The notes: generated by a model from the letters alone, not told the origin. 64,000 nt of DNA from a virus (IMGVR_UViG_3300035670_000033:1-64000); one strand, 5' to 3'. Counted from the first letter of the stretch, positions 7,936 to 16,644 are shown. Made by a program: numbers and translations.

Positions 7936-8976
7936 ATGACAACTAGACGAATATTGATTCGTAGGGACACGGCAGCGGCTTGGACGGCGGCTAACCCCAC
8001 CCTCGCGTCTGGTGAACTAGGCGGAGAAACCGACACAGGGAAACTTAAACTCGGCGACGGTTCCACAGCATGGAACAGCCTCGCCTATCAAGGCGGAGTT
8101 ACCTCAGTGAACGGTAGCACGGGTGTGGTAACGGGGATCGCCACAACCGCTGACCCTACTTTCACAGGAACAGTTGTTTTACCTTCTACTACCTCTATCG
8201 GAAATGTCACCTCAACGGAAATCGGTTATCTAGATGGTGTCACTTCGTCAATTCAAACCCAACTCAACACGGTTGCACCTTTAGTAACCCCTGTAACCAC
8301 TGTTTCTGATGCCTCATACACTTTGGTGCTTTCTGATGCAATCAAATATATAAGTTTCACTAACGCCAATGCGATCACATTATCTGTGCCACTTAACGCA
8401 AGCGTTGCTTTTGCGGTAAATGACTGGATAGATTTCACAACCACCACATCACCAGTGATCGTTAGCCCTGTTGCTGGTGTTACGGTCAACAAGTCGGCAG
8501 GTCAATGGCTTGTTGTGATGCCACATCAAAAAGCCAGATTAACAAAAACAGGTACCGATGTTTGGCAGTTGATTGTTAATTCATTTCCGTCATCTTTTAT
8601 TGAACCGATCGCTGTTAGCGCAACTGGTGCAACAGGAACAATTGATATTGATTTCGCTGTGAATGCTTCAATTTTGCGTACTGGTGATGCAACAGGAAAC
8701 TTTGTTCTCAACATTAGGGGCACTTCAACTACCGCAATGAACGACATTTTGGCTGTTGGTGAAGTAGCGACCGTAACATTTATGGCAACAATGGGATCCA
8801 CACCGTATTATGCGACCGCCTATCAGGTTGATGGTGTAGCAGTCACCCCGAAATGGCAGGGAGGTACCGCTATTTCGGCAGGTCAGGCTTCCTCAATTAA
8901 CATGTACACGATCACACTTATCAAGACTGCCTCAGCAACGTATACGGCGTTTGCAAGCATGACAAAGTTTGCGTAA
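7936..8976 (+). CDS. Tail fibre protein with Mtd-like N-terminal domain
   Basis: 346 residues. The first ~55 residues (RRILIRRDTAAAWTAANP, then GELGGETDTGKLKLGDGST) match the RRDTAANW..TGKLKIGDG pattern of phage fibre N-terminal domains related to the major tropism determinant. A collagen-like or shaft region follows, then a beta-rich C-terminal domain (YTLVLSDAIKYISFTNANAI..) that is also found in the fibre at 17373-18074. Preceded by GGAG. Probably a receptor-binding fibre. Confidence 0.75.
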   Translation: MTTRRILIRRDTAAAWTAANPTLASGELGGETDTGKLKLGDGSTAWNSLAYQGGVTSVNGSTGVVTGIATTADPTFTGTVVLPSTTSIGNVTSTEIGYLDGVTSSIQTQLNTVAPLVTPVTTVSDASYTLVLSDAIKYISFTNANAITLSVPLNASVAFAVNDWIDFTTTTSPVIVSPVAGVTVNKSAGQWLVVMPHQKARLTKTGTDVWQLIVNSFPSSFIEPIAVSATGATGTIDIDFAVNASILRTGDATGNFVLNIRGTSTTAMNDILAVGEVATVTFMATMGSTPYYATAYQVDGVAVTPKWQGGTAISAGQASSINMYTITLIKTASATYTAFASMTKFA

Positions 8977-8985
8977 GGAGGAGTA

Positions 8986-9942
8986 ATGCCGTTTCTTAAT
9001 AGAATCGGGCAAGGTAGTTCCCGTAGGTTTGGTTTTTCAAAGATCCTTCGTTTAGCGGCTTTCTTTGATGCGTTCACTCGTTCCAATAACGCAAGTGCTG
9101 TTGGTGGTGATGCTCCTTGGGTGGCTACAAGCGGAACTTGGGGTATTTCAAACAACAATGTTGTTACTAGCACCGCGGCTGGTTCATATCCTCTGTTAAC
9201 TTTTGATGCTTTGTCAACAGATTCTGTTGTGAAAGCGACCCTTCCAACTACGAAGTCGGCGGGAGCAGGTGTTGCTTTCTGGGTGACAGATAATGATAAT
9301 TGGTGGGCGGCAATAGCAGATAAAACTGATTACAACGCTGCACCATACAACTGTCCTACGAACGGAACGAACGTTGCTGTTGTGAATAACTCAACTGGGA
9401 ACTGTTCTTACAATACGACTGGCGGTGGACCGTATCCTGCGGTTGGTGGCGGACCTTATGGAGCCTGTGCGTGTAACGCTGGAACTGTATTTGGTTGTGG
9501 TTGCTTCTATTATTATGAAAACCCACCTAACTGGTGGACTTTTTCTCATCCAGCCTACGGGTACACACAGCCAGCACCATACAACTATTATGTTCAAAGC
9601 GCACCATACAACTACACCCCAACAACATATGCTGGTGTGCCAACTCCATGGAATCGTTCACAGATTAAGGTCATCAAAAAAACGGCGGGCACAGTTTCAA
9701 CCGTGAGCACCACACAGGTAGGTGACGCAACATCCAGCCAGTATTTGACTTACATTCAGGCACAAACAACAGCGAACGGTGCAACAGTAACAACAGCGTT
9801 AAGTTCTGCACCCAACACCGCGATAACAGCACCCGCAATATCAATCGGAACACCAATCCCTGCAACAAAGTTTGGAATTGTTTACGCTCCTGCTACAAAC
9901 AATGCGAGTTCAGCCATAGTCCGTTTTGACTATAATGAATAA
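8986..9942 (+). CDS. Virion protein with split lectin-like fold
   Basis: 318 residues with a strong AAGGAGGAG site. Residues ~20-110 (FDAFTRSNNA..GISNNNVV..VAFWVTDNDNWWAA) and ~220-318 (QIKVIKKTAG..FGIVYAPATNNASS) look like two halves of a concanavalin/LamG-type beta-sandwich. Between them is a ~100-residue insert very rich in Cys, Tyr, Pro and Asn (CACNAGTVFGCGCFYYYENP). The split-fold reading is inference; a carbohydrate- or surface-binding role is plausible. Confidence 0.65.
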   Translation: MPFLNRIGQGSSRRFGFSKILRLAAFFDAFTRSNNASAVGGDAPWVATSGTWGISNNNVVTSTAAGSYPLLTFDALSTDSVVKATLPTTKSAGAGVAFWVTDNDNWWAAIADKTDYNAAPYNCPTNGTNVAVVNNSTGNCSYNTTGGGPYPAVGGGPYGACACNAGTVFGCGCFYYYENPPNWWTFSHPAYGYTQPAPYNYYVQSAPYNYTPTTYAGVPTPWNRSQIKVIKKTAGTVSTVSTTQVGDATSSQYLTYIQAQTTANGATVTTALSSAPNTAITAPAISIGTPIPATKFGIVYAPATNNASSAIVRFDYNE

Positions 9943-9951
9943 GGATTAAAA

Positions 9952-10119
9952 GTGCTTAGTAAAGAAAAAGTGGACGAGCGACTTTCAATATGTAGGGGAT
10001 GTGAACGGTTTTTTCGTTTCACCTCTACTTGCAGAGAGTGCGGTTGCTTTATGACTATCAAAACACAAGTCGCATCAGCGTCTTGTCCACTAGGAAAATG
10101 GAGTAAACATGGCTCATAA
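9952..10119 (+). CDS. Small zinc-ribbon protein, CPLGKW family (copy 1)
   Basis: 55 residues with a GTG start and AAGGA eight bases upstream. Pattern: CRGC, then CRECGCFMTIK and CPLGKW, giving five to six Cys in zinc-ribbon spacing. Two relatives lie at 13288-13443 (-) and 16171-16398 (-), each beside 2OG oxygenase or glycosyltransferase genes. It overlaps the next gene by 11 bases. Molecular role unknown; a small metal-binding adaptor fits. Confidence 0.7.
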   Translation: MLSKEKVDERLSICRGCERFFRFTSTCRECGCFMTIKTQVASASCPLGKWSKHGS

Positions 10120-10378
10120 CAGAACTGTAACTTTCAACACTGATTCGGCAGACATTGAAAAAAGGGTTGCGTCTGTACTGTTTTATTTGGATATCGCCCA
10201 TGACCGTATTCTTCAGGATAACGAATATCCTGCGAGTAACGAAGTTATATCCACTCTCGCTGAGGCTAAGCAACTGATTTTTGCTATGAATACAACATTC
10301 ACTTCTTCGGCAGATGATCTTCCAGAGGACGAAACCTACGATTTGAACGAATATATTCACAGGTTTGATGTAGCCTAA
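10109..10378 (+). CDS. Hypothetical phage protein
   Basis: 89 residues, acidic and mostly helical by composition, with no Cys and no membrane segment. It lies between the zinc-ribbon protein and another unknown gene, ahead of the oxygenase run. Start ATG; the good coding frame and overlap with the upstream gene support reality. No family recognised. Confidence 0.6.
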   Translation: MAHNRTVTFNTDSADIEKRVASVLFYLDIAHDRILQDNEYPASNEVISTLAEAKQLIFAMNTTFTSSADDLPEDETYDLNEYIHRFDVA

Positions 10379-10399
10379 ACAGGTATCCTGTGGAGGCTT

Positions 10400-10798
10400 A
10401 TGATAACCGAAATTTTACCCAGTAGTCAAGGACCAGTGGTCATTCATGATGGCATGGTTCTTCATCTTTCCGACTCGGAAGGCATGTGTATAGCAATTGA
10501 TGCACATCCAGAACTGTTACAGAATTTACAGGATTCCATTGTTGAGTTCGTAACCACTGTTACTGAATACAACTTGGAGATGTTTACCACTAAACGCCTC
10601 CCTGATTCTAAGATCATGAAAGAAGCCGTTCAAAGCATGGACACTTTTTTCAACTTGGCATATGTTGTTTATAAGGGTCATATGGAGCAAAAGGTGATTC
10701 AGAATAACCCTAGTTTGCCGAGAGAAGCGGTTCCAGCAGAAGTTATTAGAACCAATCATCCTGTGATAAATGCTTTCTACAAGTTTGAAGCACGATGA
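10400..10798 (+). CDS. Hypothetical phage protein
   Basis: 132 residues, preceded by GGAGG. It starts with a beta-rich half (TEILPSSQGPVVIHDGMVLHL) and ends with helices. The ATGA junction with the following 2OG oxygenase suggests coupled translation and a possible partnership. No family recognised. Confidence 0.6.
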   Translation: MITEILPSSQGPVVIHDGMVLHLSDSEGMCIAIDAHPELLQNLQDSIVEFVTTVTEYNLEMFTTKRLPDSKIMKEAVQSMDTFFNLAYVVYKGHMEQKVIQNNPSLPREAVPAEVIRTNHPVINAFYKFEAR

Positions 10799-11388
10799 GC
10801 GATGTTCTGATTGGGCGTCCGGTTGATAACACGGTTTACACTCACGCAACTTTAGCCAACACTTTCACACGAGCGGAGTGTGAAACAATCATTGGTCTTG
10901 GTTTGGAAAAATTAGAGCAAGCCAAAATAGCCAACGGTGAAGTAGAGAACAAGACTAGGAGTTCAAAAGTCAACTTCTTGTTTCCGTCGGAAGAAACAAA
11001 ATGGATTTTTGACAGAATAAAAGAAGTAACCGACAATGTTAATGACAGGTTGTTTCACTTTGATTTACGATATTTCCCGAATGTTCAGTTCACCTCCTAC
11101 TCCACGGGCGATTATTATGACTGGCATATGGATCTAATTCCAAATGAAACACAGCAACTTTTTTCGCGAAAGTTGTCTTTATCGGTTGTTCTTTCAGACC
11201 CTCTTGAACATGAAGGAGGGGAGTTGGAGATAAACAGACATGCTAACGATAGTTGTGAAATCGCGCTGAAACCAGAGCAGGGGACAGTTGTATTTTTCCC
11301 TTCTTTTATTCAGCATCGCGTAACCAAAGTAACCAAAGGAACCAGATACTCTTTAGTTGTTTGGGTGGAAGGAGATAAGTTCAAATGA
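10795..11388 (+). CDS. 2-oxoglutarate/Fe(II) oxygenase, prolyl-4-hydroxylase type
   Basis: 197 residues. Iron ligands of the double-stranded beta-helix are visible: H111-M-D113 in YYDWHMD, distal H174 in FIQHRV, and R184 in GTRYSLVVW as the 2-oxoglutarate anchor. HEGGELEI and GTVVFFPS are also typical of the PKHD group. Such enzymes hydroxylate Pro, Lys or other side chains. Coupled by ATGA to both neighbours inside a fibre-gene region, so a virion protein is a possible substrate (inference). Confidence 0.85.
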   Translation: MSDVLIGRPVDNTVYTHATLANTFTRAECETIIGLGLEKLEQAKIANGEVENKTRSSKVNFLFPSEETKWIFDRIKEVTDNVNDRLFHFDLRYFPNVQFTSYSTGDYYDWHMDLIPNETQQLFSRKLSLSVVLSDPLEHEGGELEINRHANDSCEIALKPEQGTVVFFPSFIQHRVTKVTKGTRYSLVVWVEGDKFK

Positions 11389-12143
11389 GTAAAGAGTTAG
11401 TTATCTATTGGGCACCTTGGATCTTGCGAGGTGGAACTTCAACGCAACAAGATTTCTCAGGACCTAGCGAAATAATGTTTACACCCCCAACCAGCCTTTG
11501 GTCGGAACTCACAACACAACTTTACGATCAGAGTGTTTCACGGAACTTCTTTCAATGTCCAGCAGTAAAAGACACCCTTACCCCAACTTATGTTATTTAT
11601 AACCCGCTTACAAGTTCGGCAGAAGTTGAAATAAAAGACAGTGGTGAAGTAGGTGAAGTAAGACAACAACCGGGTCGTGATTCTCAGATCAGAGTTACAA
11701 TGCCTCACGCACCTTCGCTGACAAATCAATTACTAGTTGTCTACAACCTTCAGCACATATTTTTTGCAGAAGAACCAGTTCTTATGAGATTGACATCACC
11801 ATGGTTTCACAAAGCGCCACACATGCAATACGGTTCTTTGATACCGGGGAATTACGATATTGGGCGATGGTTCAGACCAATAAACTTTGAATACAACCTT
11901 TGGGACGGAGGAACCAAACTATCTATAGAGGCTGGAGAACCACTTGCCTATGTTGAATTCGGAACAGATCGCAAAATAGTTTTAAAAAGATTTGAAGCAA
12001 CAGAAAAACTGCACACAATTGGGGCGGAAGTTATTCATGCCCGTTCTAAAAAGTGGAAAACACTTGGATCAAGATACGAACTCTTTGACCGTTCACCGTT
12101 AAGAAAAATTATTCTTAAAGAGATTTCGGGAAATCTTCTGTGA
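11385..12143 (+). CDS. Hypothetical protein in oxygenase operon
   Basis: 252 residues, beta-rich with many aromatic residues (VIYWAPWILRGG at the start, YNLWDGGTKLSIEAGEPLAYVEF later). It has no HxD/H set of its own and no signal or membrane segment. It is coupled by ATGA to the oxygenase before and the DSBH protein after it, so it may be a partner or substrate of these enzymes. Not recognised. Confidence 0.6.
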   Translation: MSKELVIYWAPWILRGGTSTQQDFSGPSEIMFTPPTSLWSELTTQLYDQSVSRNFFQCPAVKDTLTPTYVIYNPLTSSAEVEIKDSGEVGEVRQQPGRDSQIRVTMPHAPSLTNQLLVVYNLQHIFFAEEPVLMRLTSPWFHKAPHMQYGSLIPGNYDIGRWFRPINFEYNLWDGGTKLSIEAGEPLAYVEFGTDRKIVLKRFEATEKLHTIGAEVIHARSKKWKTLGSRYELFDRSPLRKIILKEISGNLL

Positions 12144-12655
12144 TATTTTTAGAGAGTTCAAATCTGATAGAAAAAAACCTTCAGGGATTTGAAGGGATAC
12201 TTGACTTCGCCCGTTTTAAATTCAACGACATTTATGGGCACACCGAATTCACAAAAGCATACCCAAACTACAATGTTTTTAGCCTCACAGCCACAGACAG
12301 TCTTATGTATTCGTTGTTTAAAGAACTTCAATTAAAGGTGCGTTCCGTATTGGGGGATCAACCGCTTTGGATGCAATGCTGGATGAACCATCACACACAG
12401 TACGAGGTTCTTGACTGGCATGATCACAATTTTCCGTGGCACGGCTATATCGCGATAGACCCCAAGAAAACAAATACCGTATTTGAAGACTTCACAATTG
12501 AAAACAAACCCGCACAGATATACTTTGGCGAAGGAAACAAAAAACACAAAGTTGAAGTGTTGGAGCCTTATGAAGGTCACCGAATTACGCTCGGCTTTGA
12601 CATTACGAACAAATCAGGAGAGAGGAGTAAGTATGTCAGTTTTATACCCTTCTAA
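12140..12655 (+). CDS. Putative DSBH/2OG oxygenase-like protein
   Basis: 171 residues. The core VLDWHDHNFPWHGYIAIDP supplies a candidate HDH metal pair and EPYEGHRITLGFDI a distal His-Arg, in the order and spacing of a double-stranded beta-helix oxygenase. The pair is not the usual HxD, so either a divergent oxygenase or a cupin-like relative. It overlaps both neighbours (4 and 23 bases). Confidence 0.6.
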   Translation: MIFLESSNLIEKNLQGFEGILDFARFKFNDIYGHTEFTKAYPNYNVFSLTATDSLMYSLFKELQLKVRSVLGDQPLWMQCWMNHHTQYEVLDWHDHNFPWHGYIAIDPKKTNTVFEDFTIENKPAQIYFGEGNKKHKVEVLEPYEGHRITLGFDITNKSGERSKYVSFIPF

Positions 12656-13271
12656 CACAGGTAAAGAATCTTTCAGTTTGGGCGAACATATTGCTGTTTG
12701 GGATAATTTCTTTTCACCAGAACTGTGCAACAAGTTTATTGCGTTTTTTGAGTACCGTTCAAAGATGGCTTTTAAAAGAAACAACAGCATGAAACAAGAT
12801 GCTTCAGTTAATTTTGGTACAGAAATAGGTTTAAGAGAAGAAATCAATACAGAGTCTGTGTTTATAGATAATTCTATGAGCGATCAGTGTTTGCCTGAAT
12901 TTTTGACCAAGTTTTGGGATGTTTGTTTTCCGATGTATTTGGAGAAGTATCCGCATCTTGCTTCTAGTACCGCTAAATGTGATTTTTCGGTTATAAAACT
13001 TCAGAAAACACTTCCCAAAGAGGGTTATCATGTTTGGCATTGCGAGCAGGGGGATATAGCGACTTCCAGAAGAATGGCTTTCATCATCTTGTATCTAAAC
13101 GACGTTGATGCGGGTGGTGAAACAGAGTTTATTTATCAGTCGGCACGGGTGCATCCGATGCAAGGGCGTTTAGTTTTGGCACCTGCATCCTATACACACA
13201 CCCATAGAGGTAATCCACCACTGAGTGGGGCAAAATATATTTTGACTTCTTGGCTAGAGTTTCAGCAGTAA
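12633..13271 (+). CDS. 2-oxoglutarate/Fe(II) oxygenase, HxE variant
   Basis: 212 residues from the ATG at 12633, which has GAGAGGAG upstream; longer starts would run deep into the previous gene. The motif VWHCEQG gives H136 and E138 in place of HxD, GGETEF follows, distal H189 or H191 is in YTHTHRG, and K201 stands where Arg is usual. HxE is known from some members of the superfamily. It overlaps the upstream gene by 23 bases and ends the rightward oxygenase run. Confidence 0.75.
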   Translation: MSVLYPSNTGKESFSLGEHIAVWDNFFSPELCNKFIAFFEYRSKMAFKRNNSMKQDASVNFGTEIGLREEINTESVFIDNSMSDQCLPEFLTKFWDVCFPMYLEKYPHLASSTAKCDFSVIKLQKTLPKEGYHVWHCEQGDIATSRRMAFIILYLNDVDAGGETEFIYQSARVHPMQGRLVLAPASYTHTHRGNPPLSGAKYILTSWLEFQQ

Positions 13272-13287
13272 GGTAGTTGAATTGCAT

Positions 13288-13443
13288 TTACCATTTGCCC
13301 AAAGGGCATGATTGGTCGGGCATTTTCGTTTTGATTTTCATGAAGCATCCGCATTCTTTGCATTGTGCTGTTATTTTGAAGAATCGTGGGCATGCTAGGC
13401 AGATGGCGTATCGTTCGTGTGCTTCTAGTTTTTTGTTTTCCAT
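13288..13443 (-). CDS. Small zinc-ribbon protein, CPLGKW family (copy 2)
   Basis: 51 residues on the minus strand. It contains CLACP, CKECGCFMKIK and CPLGKW and aligns with copies 1 and 3 along its whole length. It lies immediately downstream of the 2OG oxygenase at 13444-13914, the same pairing as elsewhere. Convergent with the gene ending at 13271. Confidence 0.7.
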   Translation of the reverse strand: MENKKLEAHERYAICLACPRFFKITAQCKECGCFMKIKTKMPDQSCPLGKW

Positions 13444-13914
13444 TTAGTTTTTTACCCAAAAGTATGAGGTTGCGTATCGGTCGCCTCGTGTTATTTCTTT
13501 GACCCCATGATAGATTGGGTTTACCCAATAGATGAGTGATCCTGCTTGGGGTTTTATTTCTGTGTCGTCTTGTGGGAAATATATTTCTCCGCCATCAAAA
13601 TCTTTGCTCCAATATACGATTGATGAGTAGTCGGGTTTTGTGTCTCTTTTTGTGAAGTCAATGTGGACGTCTTGTTTGTCTCCAACACTAAAAATACTGT
13701 ATTGAAGCCCGGAGTATTCGTAGTCTGAGATTGTTTCGTCAAATTCTTCTTCTATCAACGACTTGACTCTTTGTTTTATTGTGTCGTAGTTCAGTGTTGA
13801 AGGGAAACTTGGGAAAGAATCTTTTGGTGTAGTTGAAACATGTTGGGCGAACAGGTCTAGTTCTTCAACGGTCAAAACATCATGAATATAGTGAATCAGT
13901 CCCATTGGTACCAC
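13444..13914 (-). CDS. 2-oxoglutarate/Fe(II) oxygenase
   Basis: 156 residues, compact PKHD type. H84-I-D86 in DVHIDF, DGGEIYFP, AGSLIYWVNP, H136 in IYHGVKE and R146 in RGDRYATSYFW complete the active site. Starts at 13914 or at the nearby Met at 13905. It overlaps the end of the upstream tandem oxygenase by 19 bases. Substrate unknown. Confidence 0.85.
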   Translation of the reverse strand: MVPMGLIHYIHDVLTVEELDLFAQHVSTTPKDSFPSFPSTLNYDTIKQRVKSLIEEEFDETISDYEYSGLQYSIFSVGDKQDVHIDFTKRDTKPDYSSIVYWSKDFDGGEIYFPQDDTEIKPQAGSLIYWVNPIYHGVKEITRGDRYATSYFWVKN

Positions 13915-15218
13915 TTTACCACCGAATAGCGGATACCAATTTTCACCGGATGCACTTGATGCATGTACGGGAAAGATGAGGAAAACACGACAACATCACC
14001 AGCATCAGGTTTTATTTTTATTCCAAATTCTTTGAATTCCAACTCCCCACCCTCAAAATTGTCATTAAGAAACATTGAAACAGACACGATTCGCGGATAG
14101 GTTTTCGCCTCGTCAAAATGATTATGAAACATGTTCCCCGGCTCGTACCGCAGAAGAACTGTGTGATGCGATTTTATTTCTGGAATACTGTAGCGACTTC
14201 TGTAGTCAACAACTATTTTGTCAATACCAAGTTCTAAAGATTTTTTTGCCCTTACTATTGGGTCTTGTGGGTGACATTCATCTTGTTTTGGTGATAGAAA
14301 ATAGTTAAAGCAGTTTCTTGCGCTATTTTCAACTGTTGGTTTTCCATCAATCAAAACTTCTGCTGGCACCCACTGTTGGAACATTGAGTTCTGTATTAAA
14401 CCTTTTATTACACGGGCTGAATCTTTGCCAGTTTTGTACAGGATGATGCCGGGCGCTAGTTCTTGTTTGAATTGTATTTCAATCTCAGATATTTCCGTAT
14501 CTTCCTCGTATGCATAACCAACGATTTCTTCATAGAGATTCAACGTCTGACTATAGTCATGGCATGCGCATACTGGTTGATTGATCGGACCATCTGGCAT
14601 GGCAAGAAATCTGTTGCGGTTAAAGAACCTTATATCGCCATCTTTACCGTGCGCGTTGAAGCCACTCTTATTTTTTTGTATCCAGTGATCTGGCTGTGTA
14701 AAATGCAAAAATAAACATATCGTGTATTTGTCTATATCGGTAGTTGGGTAAGGTGGTCTTGAATGGGTTTGTTGTTGACCACCAAAAATAATTGCGTCGT
14801 TGATGTTTTGTTCAAAGTGTTTTTCTTCAACTATTAAACCCCAATTGGCAGTATTTTCTATTGCTATATCAATTGTTGTTTGCGTCCCATTTTGATCTAA
14901 GTGTTCCCATAAGTGTGGTATACACCCATCTTTTATTTGGTATCGGACAGCATAAAAATAGGCTTTTTTTAATGTGTCGTCGTTGAATATTTCTTTTGCC
15001 TTTTCTAGGCAATATCTCTCAATGTCGTCATCAAATTCCACTGATGTTTCCCATCTTGCAAGCATTGTGTGGAACGTTGACGAATCTGTGCCCATACCAG
15101 TATTGTCTATCGCAGTTTTCACTCGTTCAAACATCTCATCTGAGAAAAAATTTGCGACTATTTTGGGCTCGGACAAAACATCTGGAAGTTCAAAAGATGG
15201 ATTTTTGGTTATTGGCAT
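13896..15218 (-). CDS. Tandem two-domain 2OG/Fe(II) oxygenase fusion
   Basis: 440 residues from ATG 15218; an in-frame TTG at 15290 would add 24 residues but overlaps the upstream gene. The C-terminal domain (~330-440) is a canonical PKHD oxygenase: H367-F-D369 in FHNHFDE, FEGGELEF, H420/H423 and R430. The N-terminal domain (~20-180) has a second DSBH-like set with H102 and E105/H106 (PHLWEH) and H152 (QTHSRPPYP). A joining region of ~150 residues includes CACHD. A fusion of two oxygenase-like domains could modify a repetitive substrate. Confidence 0.75.
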   Translation of the reverse strand: MPITKNPSFELPDVLSEPKIVANFFSDEMFERVKTAIDNTGMGTDSSTFHTMLARWETSVEFDDDIERYCLEKAKEIFNDDTLKKAYFYAVRYQIKDGCIPHLWEHLDQNGTQTTIDIAIENTANWGLIVEEKHFEQNINDAIIFGGQQQTHSRPPYPTTDIDKYTICLFLHFTQPDHWIQKNKSGFNAHGKDGDIRFFNRNRFLAMPDGPINQPVCACHDYSQTLNLYEEIVGYAYEEDTEISEIEIQFKQELAPGIILYKTGKDSARVIKGLIQNSMFQQWVPAEVLIDGKPTVENSARNCFNYFLSPKQDECHPQDPIVRAKKSLELGIDKIVVDYRSRYSIPEIKSHHTVLLRYEPGNMFHNHFDEAKTYPRIVSVSMFLNDNFEGGELEFKEFGIKIKPDAGDVVVFSSSFPYMHQVHPVKIGIRYSVVKWYQWD

Positions 15219-15267
15219 GAGTTTACCAGACCAACCTGATTGAGGAGTGAAAAAAATTATCCATTTT

Positions 15268-16161
15268 CTAATACAATTCTCTGTATTCAAACACAGAATT
15301 TGGAAGCACTGTTCTTATGTCAATGTCAAAACCATAGTGATAATTTTTATTCACTTTCAATGCTTCAAAAACTGTTTTTTCGCTTGAAAATATTCCGTTA
15401 TAAAACGCCGTACCCAACAGACCAGATATTTTTTCTGCTTGGTTAAAAATAGACGCTTGATCTAAAATGTCCATGCCGGATAATTGGACTATTTCGTACC
15501 CCTTGTTGGCGTAATCTTTTTCTATCTCGTCTTCTAGATTGGGATCAACATAGCGTAATCTCATCTGTTCATTCTTCCAATTCTGAAGAACATGATTCCC
15601 GCCTACCGGGTGGTTGGGCAAATTTTCTGAAACTATCTTTCTTGACAGATAAATATTTTTGCCAAAATTATTTTGTTTTATAAATGGAAGAATACTTTTC
15701 CGTAATTCGTTATTTATTCCGGGGGTGTATGAGTAATTTGGTTGTTGATACGATTCGCCCATAATGCATTTTTGTGAGTCAAAAAGAACGACAAGTTTCT
15801 CTATGTGCAGATTCGTATTGAATGCATTGTTGATTGTTGTTCCATCGTAAATTTGACTAGAGCAGTATTTGCAAACATTGCCCATATTCTGGTATGCAGG
15901 ATAGAAGTAGTCGTTTTCTATCCAAAGATATTTTGCGCTTGAATCATACTTGCTCTTATAGTAAAGATAAAAACCATAGTATTCTTTTAAAAAATGAAAA
16001 TAGTGTGGGGTGCAAGTTATTGGAATATGTGTTCCGCTAAAAAAAACAAAACTGTCTGATAGTGGATTGTTTTTGATTCTTACGTTCTCAAATATTGATA
16101 TTGATCCGTCGGAATCATTTTCAACTGTATGGGAGTCATAAGTTGCATTTCTTATGAGCAT
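15268..16161 (-). CDS. Putative GT61-family glycosyltransferase
   Basis: 297 residues. The C-terminal half has the GT61 (DUF563) layout: NIYLSRK, a spaced NE/R region, NKGYEIVQLSGMDILDQ, an A-KISGLLGTAFYNGIF segment and a terminal beta pair. Family members transfer sugars to proteins or polysaccharides; no signal peptide is visible, so a cytoplasmic enzyme. It sits between 2OG oxygenases, a CPLGKW protein and fibre genes, which suggests sugar transfer to a virion protein or to host surface precursors (inference). Confidence 0.65.
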   Translation of the reverse strand: MLIRNATYDSHTVENDSDGSISIFENVRIKNNPLSDSFVFFSGTHIPITCTPHYFHFLKEYYGFYLYYKSKYDSSAKYLWIENDYFYPAYQNMGNVCKYCSSQIYDGTTINNAFNTNLHIEKLVVLFDSQKCIMGESYQQPNYSYTPGINNELRKSILPFIKQNNFGKNIYLSRKIVSENLPNHPVGGNHVLQNWKNEQMRLRYVDPNLEDEIEKDYANKGYEIVQLSGMDILDQASIFNQAEKISGLLGTAFYNGIFSSEKTVFEALKVNKNYHYGFDIDIRTVLPNSVFEYRELY

Positions 16162-16170
16162 TTTTGATTT

Positions 16171-16398
16171 TTACCATTTGCCGAGAGGGCATGTTGCTGA
16201 TTCAATTTTAACTTTTAGTTTCATGAAACAACCACATTCTTTGCATTGTTTTGTTGCTTTAATCAAACTTGGGCATTCTTCGCATAGTGAAAAACGTTTC
16301 TGTGCCGTATCCTCTGATGCTTGAGGGATGTTTGGGTTAAGCACATCCCATGGGCGTGTTGTACCCAACTTTTTCTTGTATTCCTGCCATGCGTTCAT
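16171..16398 (-). CDS. Small zinc-ribbon protein, CPLGKW family (copy 3)
   Basis: 75 residues, longer than copies 1 and 2 by a basic/polar N-terminal extension with WDVLNPNIPQASEDTAQKR. The conserved part has CEECP, CKECGCFMKLK and CPLGKW. Located 10 bases upstream of the GT61 gene in the same direction, so probably co-transcribed. Confidence 0.7.
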   Translation of the reverse strand: MNAWQEYKKKLGTTRPWDVLNPNIPQASEDTAQKRFSLCEECPSLIKATKQCKECGCFMKLKVKIESATCPLGKW

Positions 16399-16413
16399 TT
16401 CTAGGATTCTATC

Positions 16414-16644
16414 TTATGCAGGAGGATGGAAGCCAGATTCGTCATGGGTGTATCCCTCAACGACGACATCTTTTTGTTCTTCTGAAAGAACCATAACCTT
16501 TGGGTCAGAGGAAAGGGCTGCTACCTGAAGGGGCATGAATTCTGTCCTGAACGGGATAATTGTAGCCACTTCGCCGTCTACGACAAAAGCAAAGTAGGTG
16601 AAGTCTTCCTTGTTCCAAGTTGTTGGTTGTTGATGTTCTGACAT
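16414..16644 (-). CDS. Hypothetical small phage protein
   Basis: 76 residues with a clear AAGGAG upstream. Beta-rich first half (YFAFVVDGEVATIIPFRTEF), then a helix and an acidic tail. No Cys or membrane segment. It lies between fibre and modification genes. Not recognised. Confidence 0.6.
   Translation of the reverse strand: MSEHQQPTTWNKEDFTYFAFVVDGEVATIIPFRTEFMPLQVAALSSDPKVMVLSEEQKDVVVEGYTHDESGFHPPA

Noticed and set aside
15218-15290. Extended TTG start of the tandem oxygenase
   Set aside because: Would overlap the upstream glycosyltransferase by 23 bases; the ATG at 15218 is simpler, although its ribosome site is weak, so this is only a preference.
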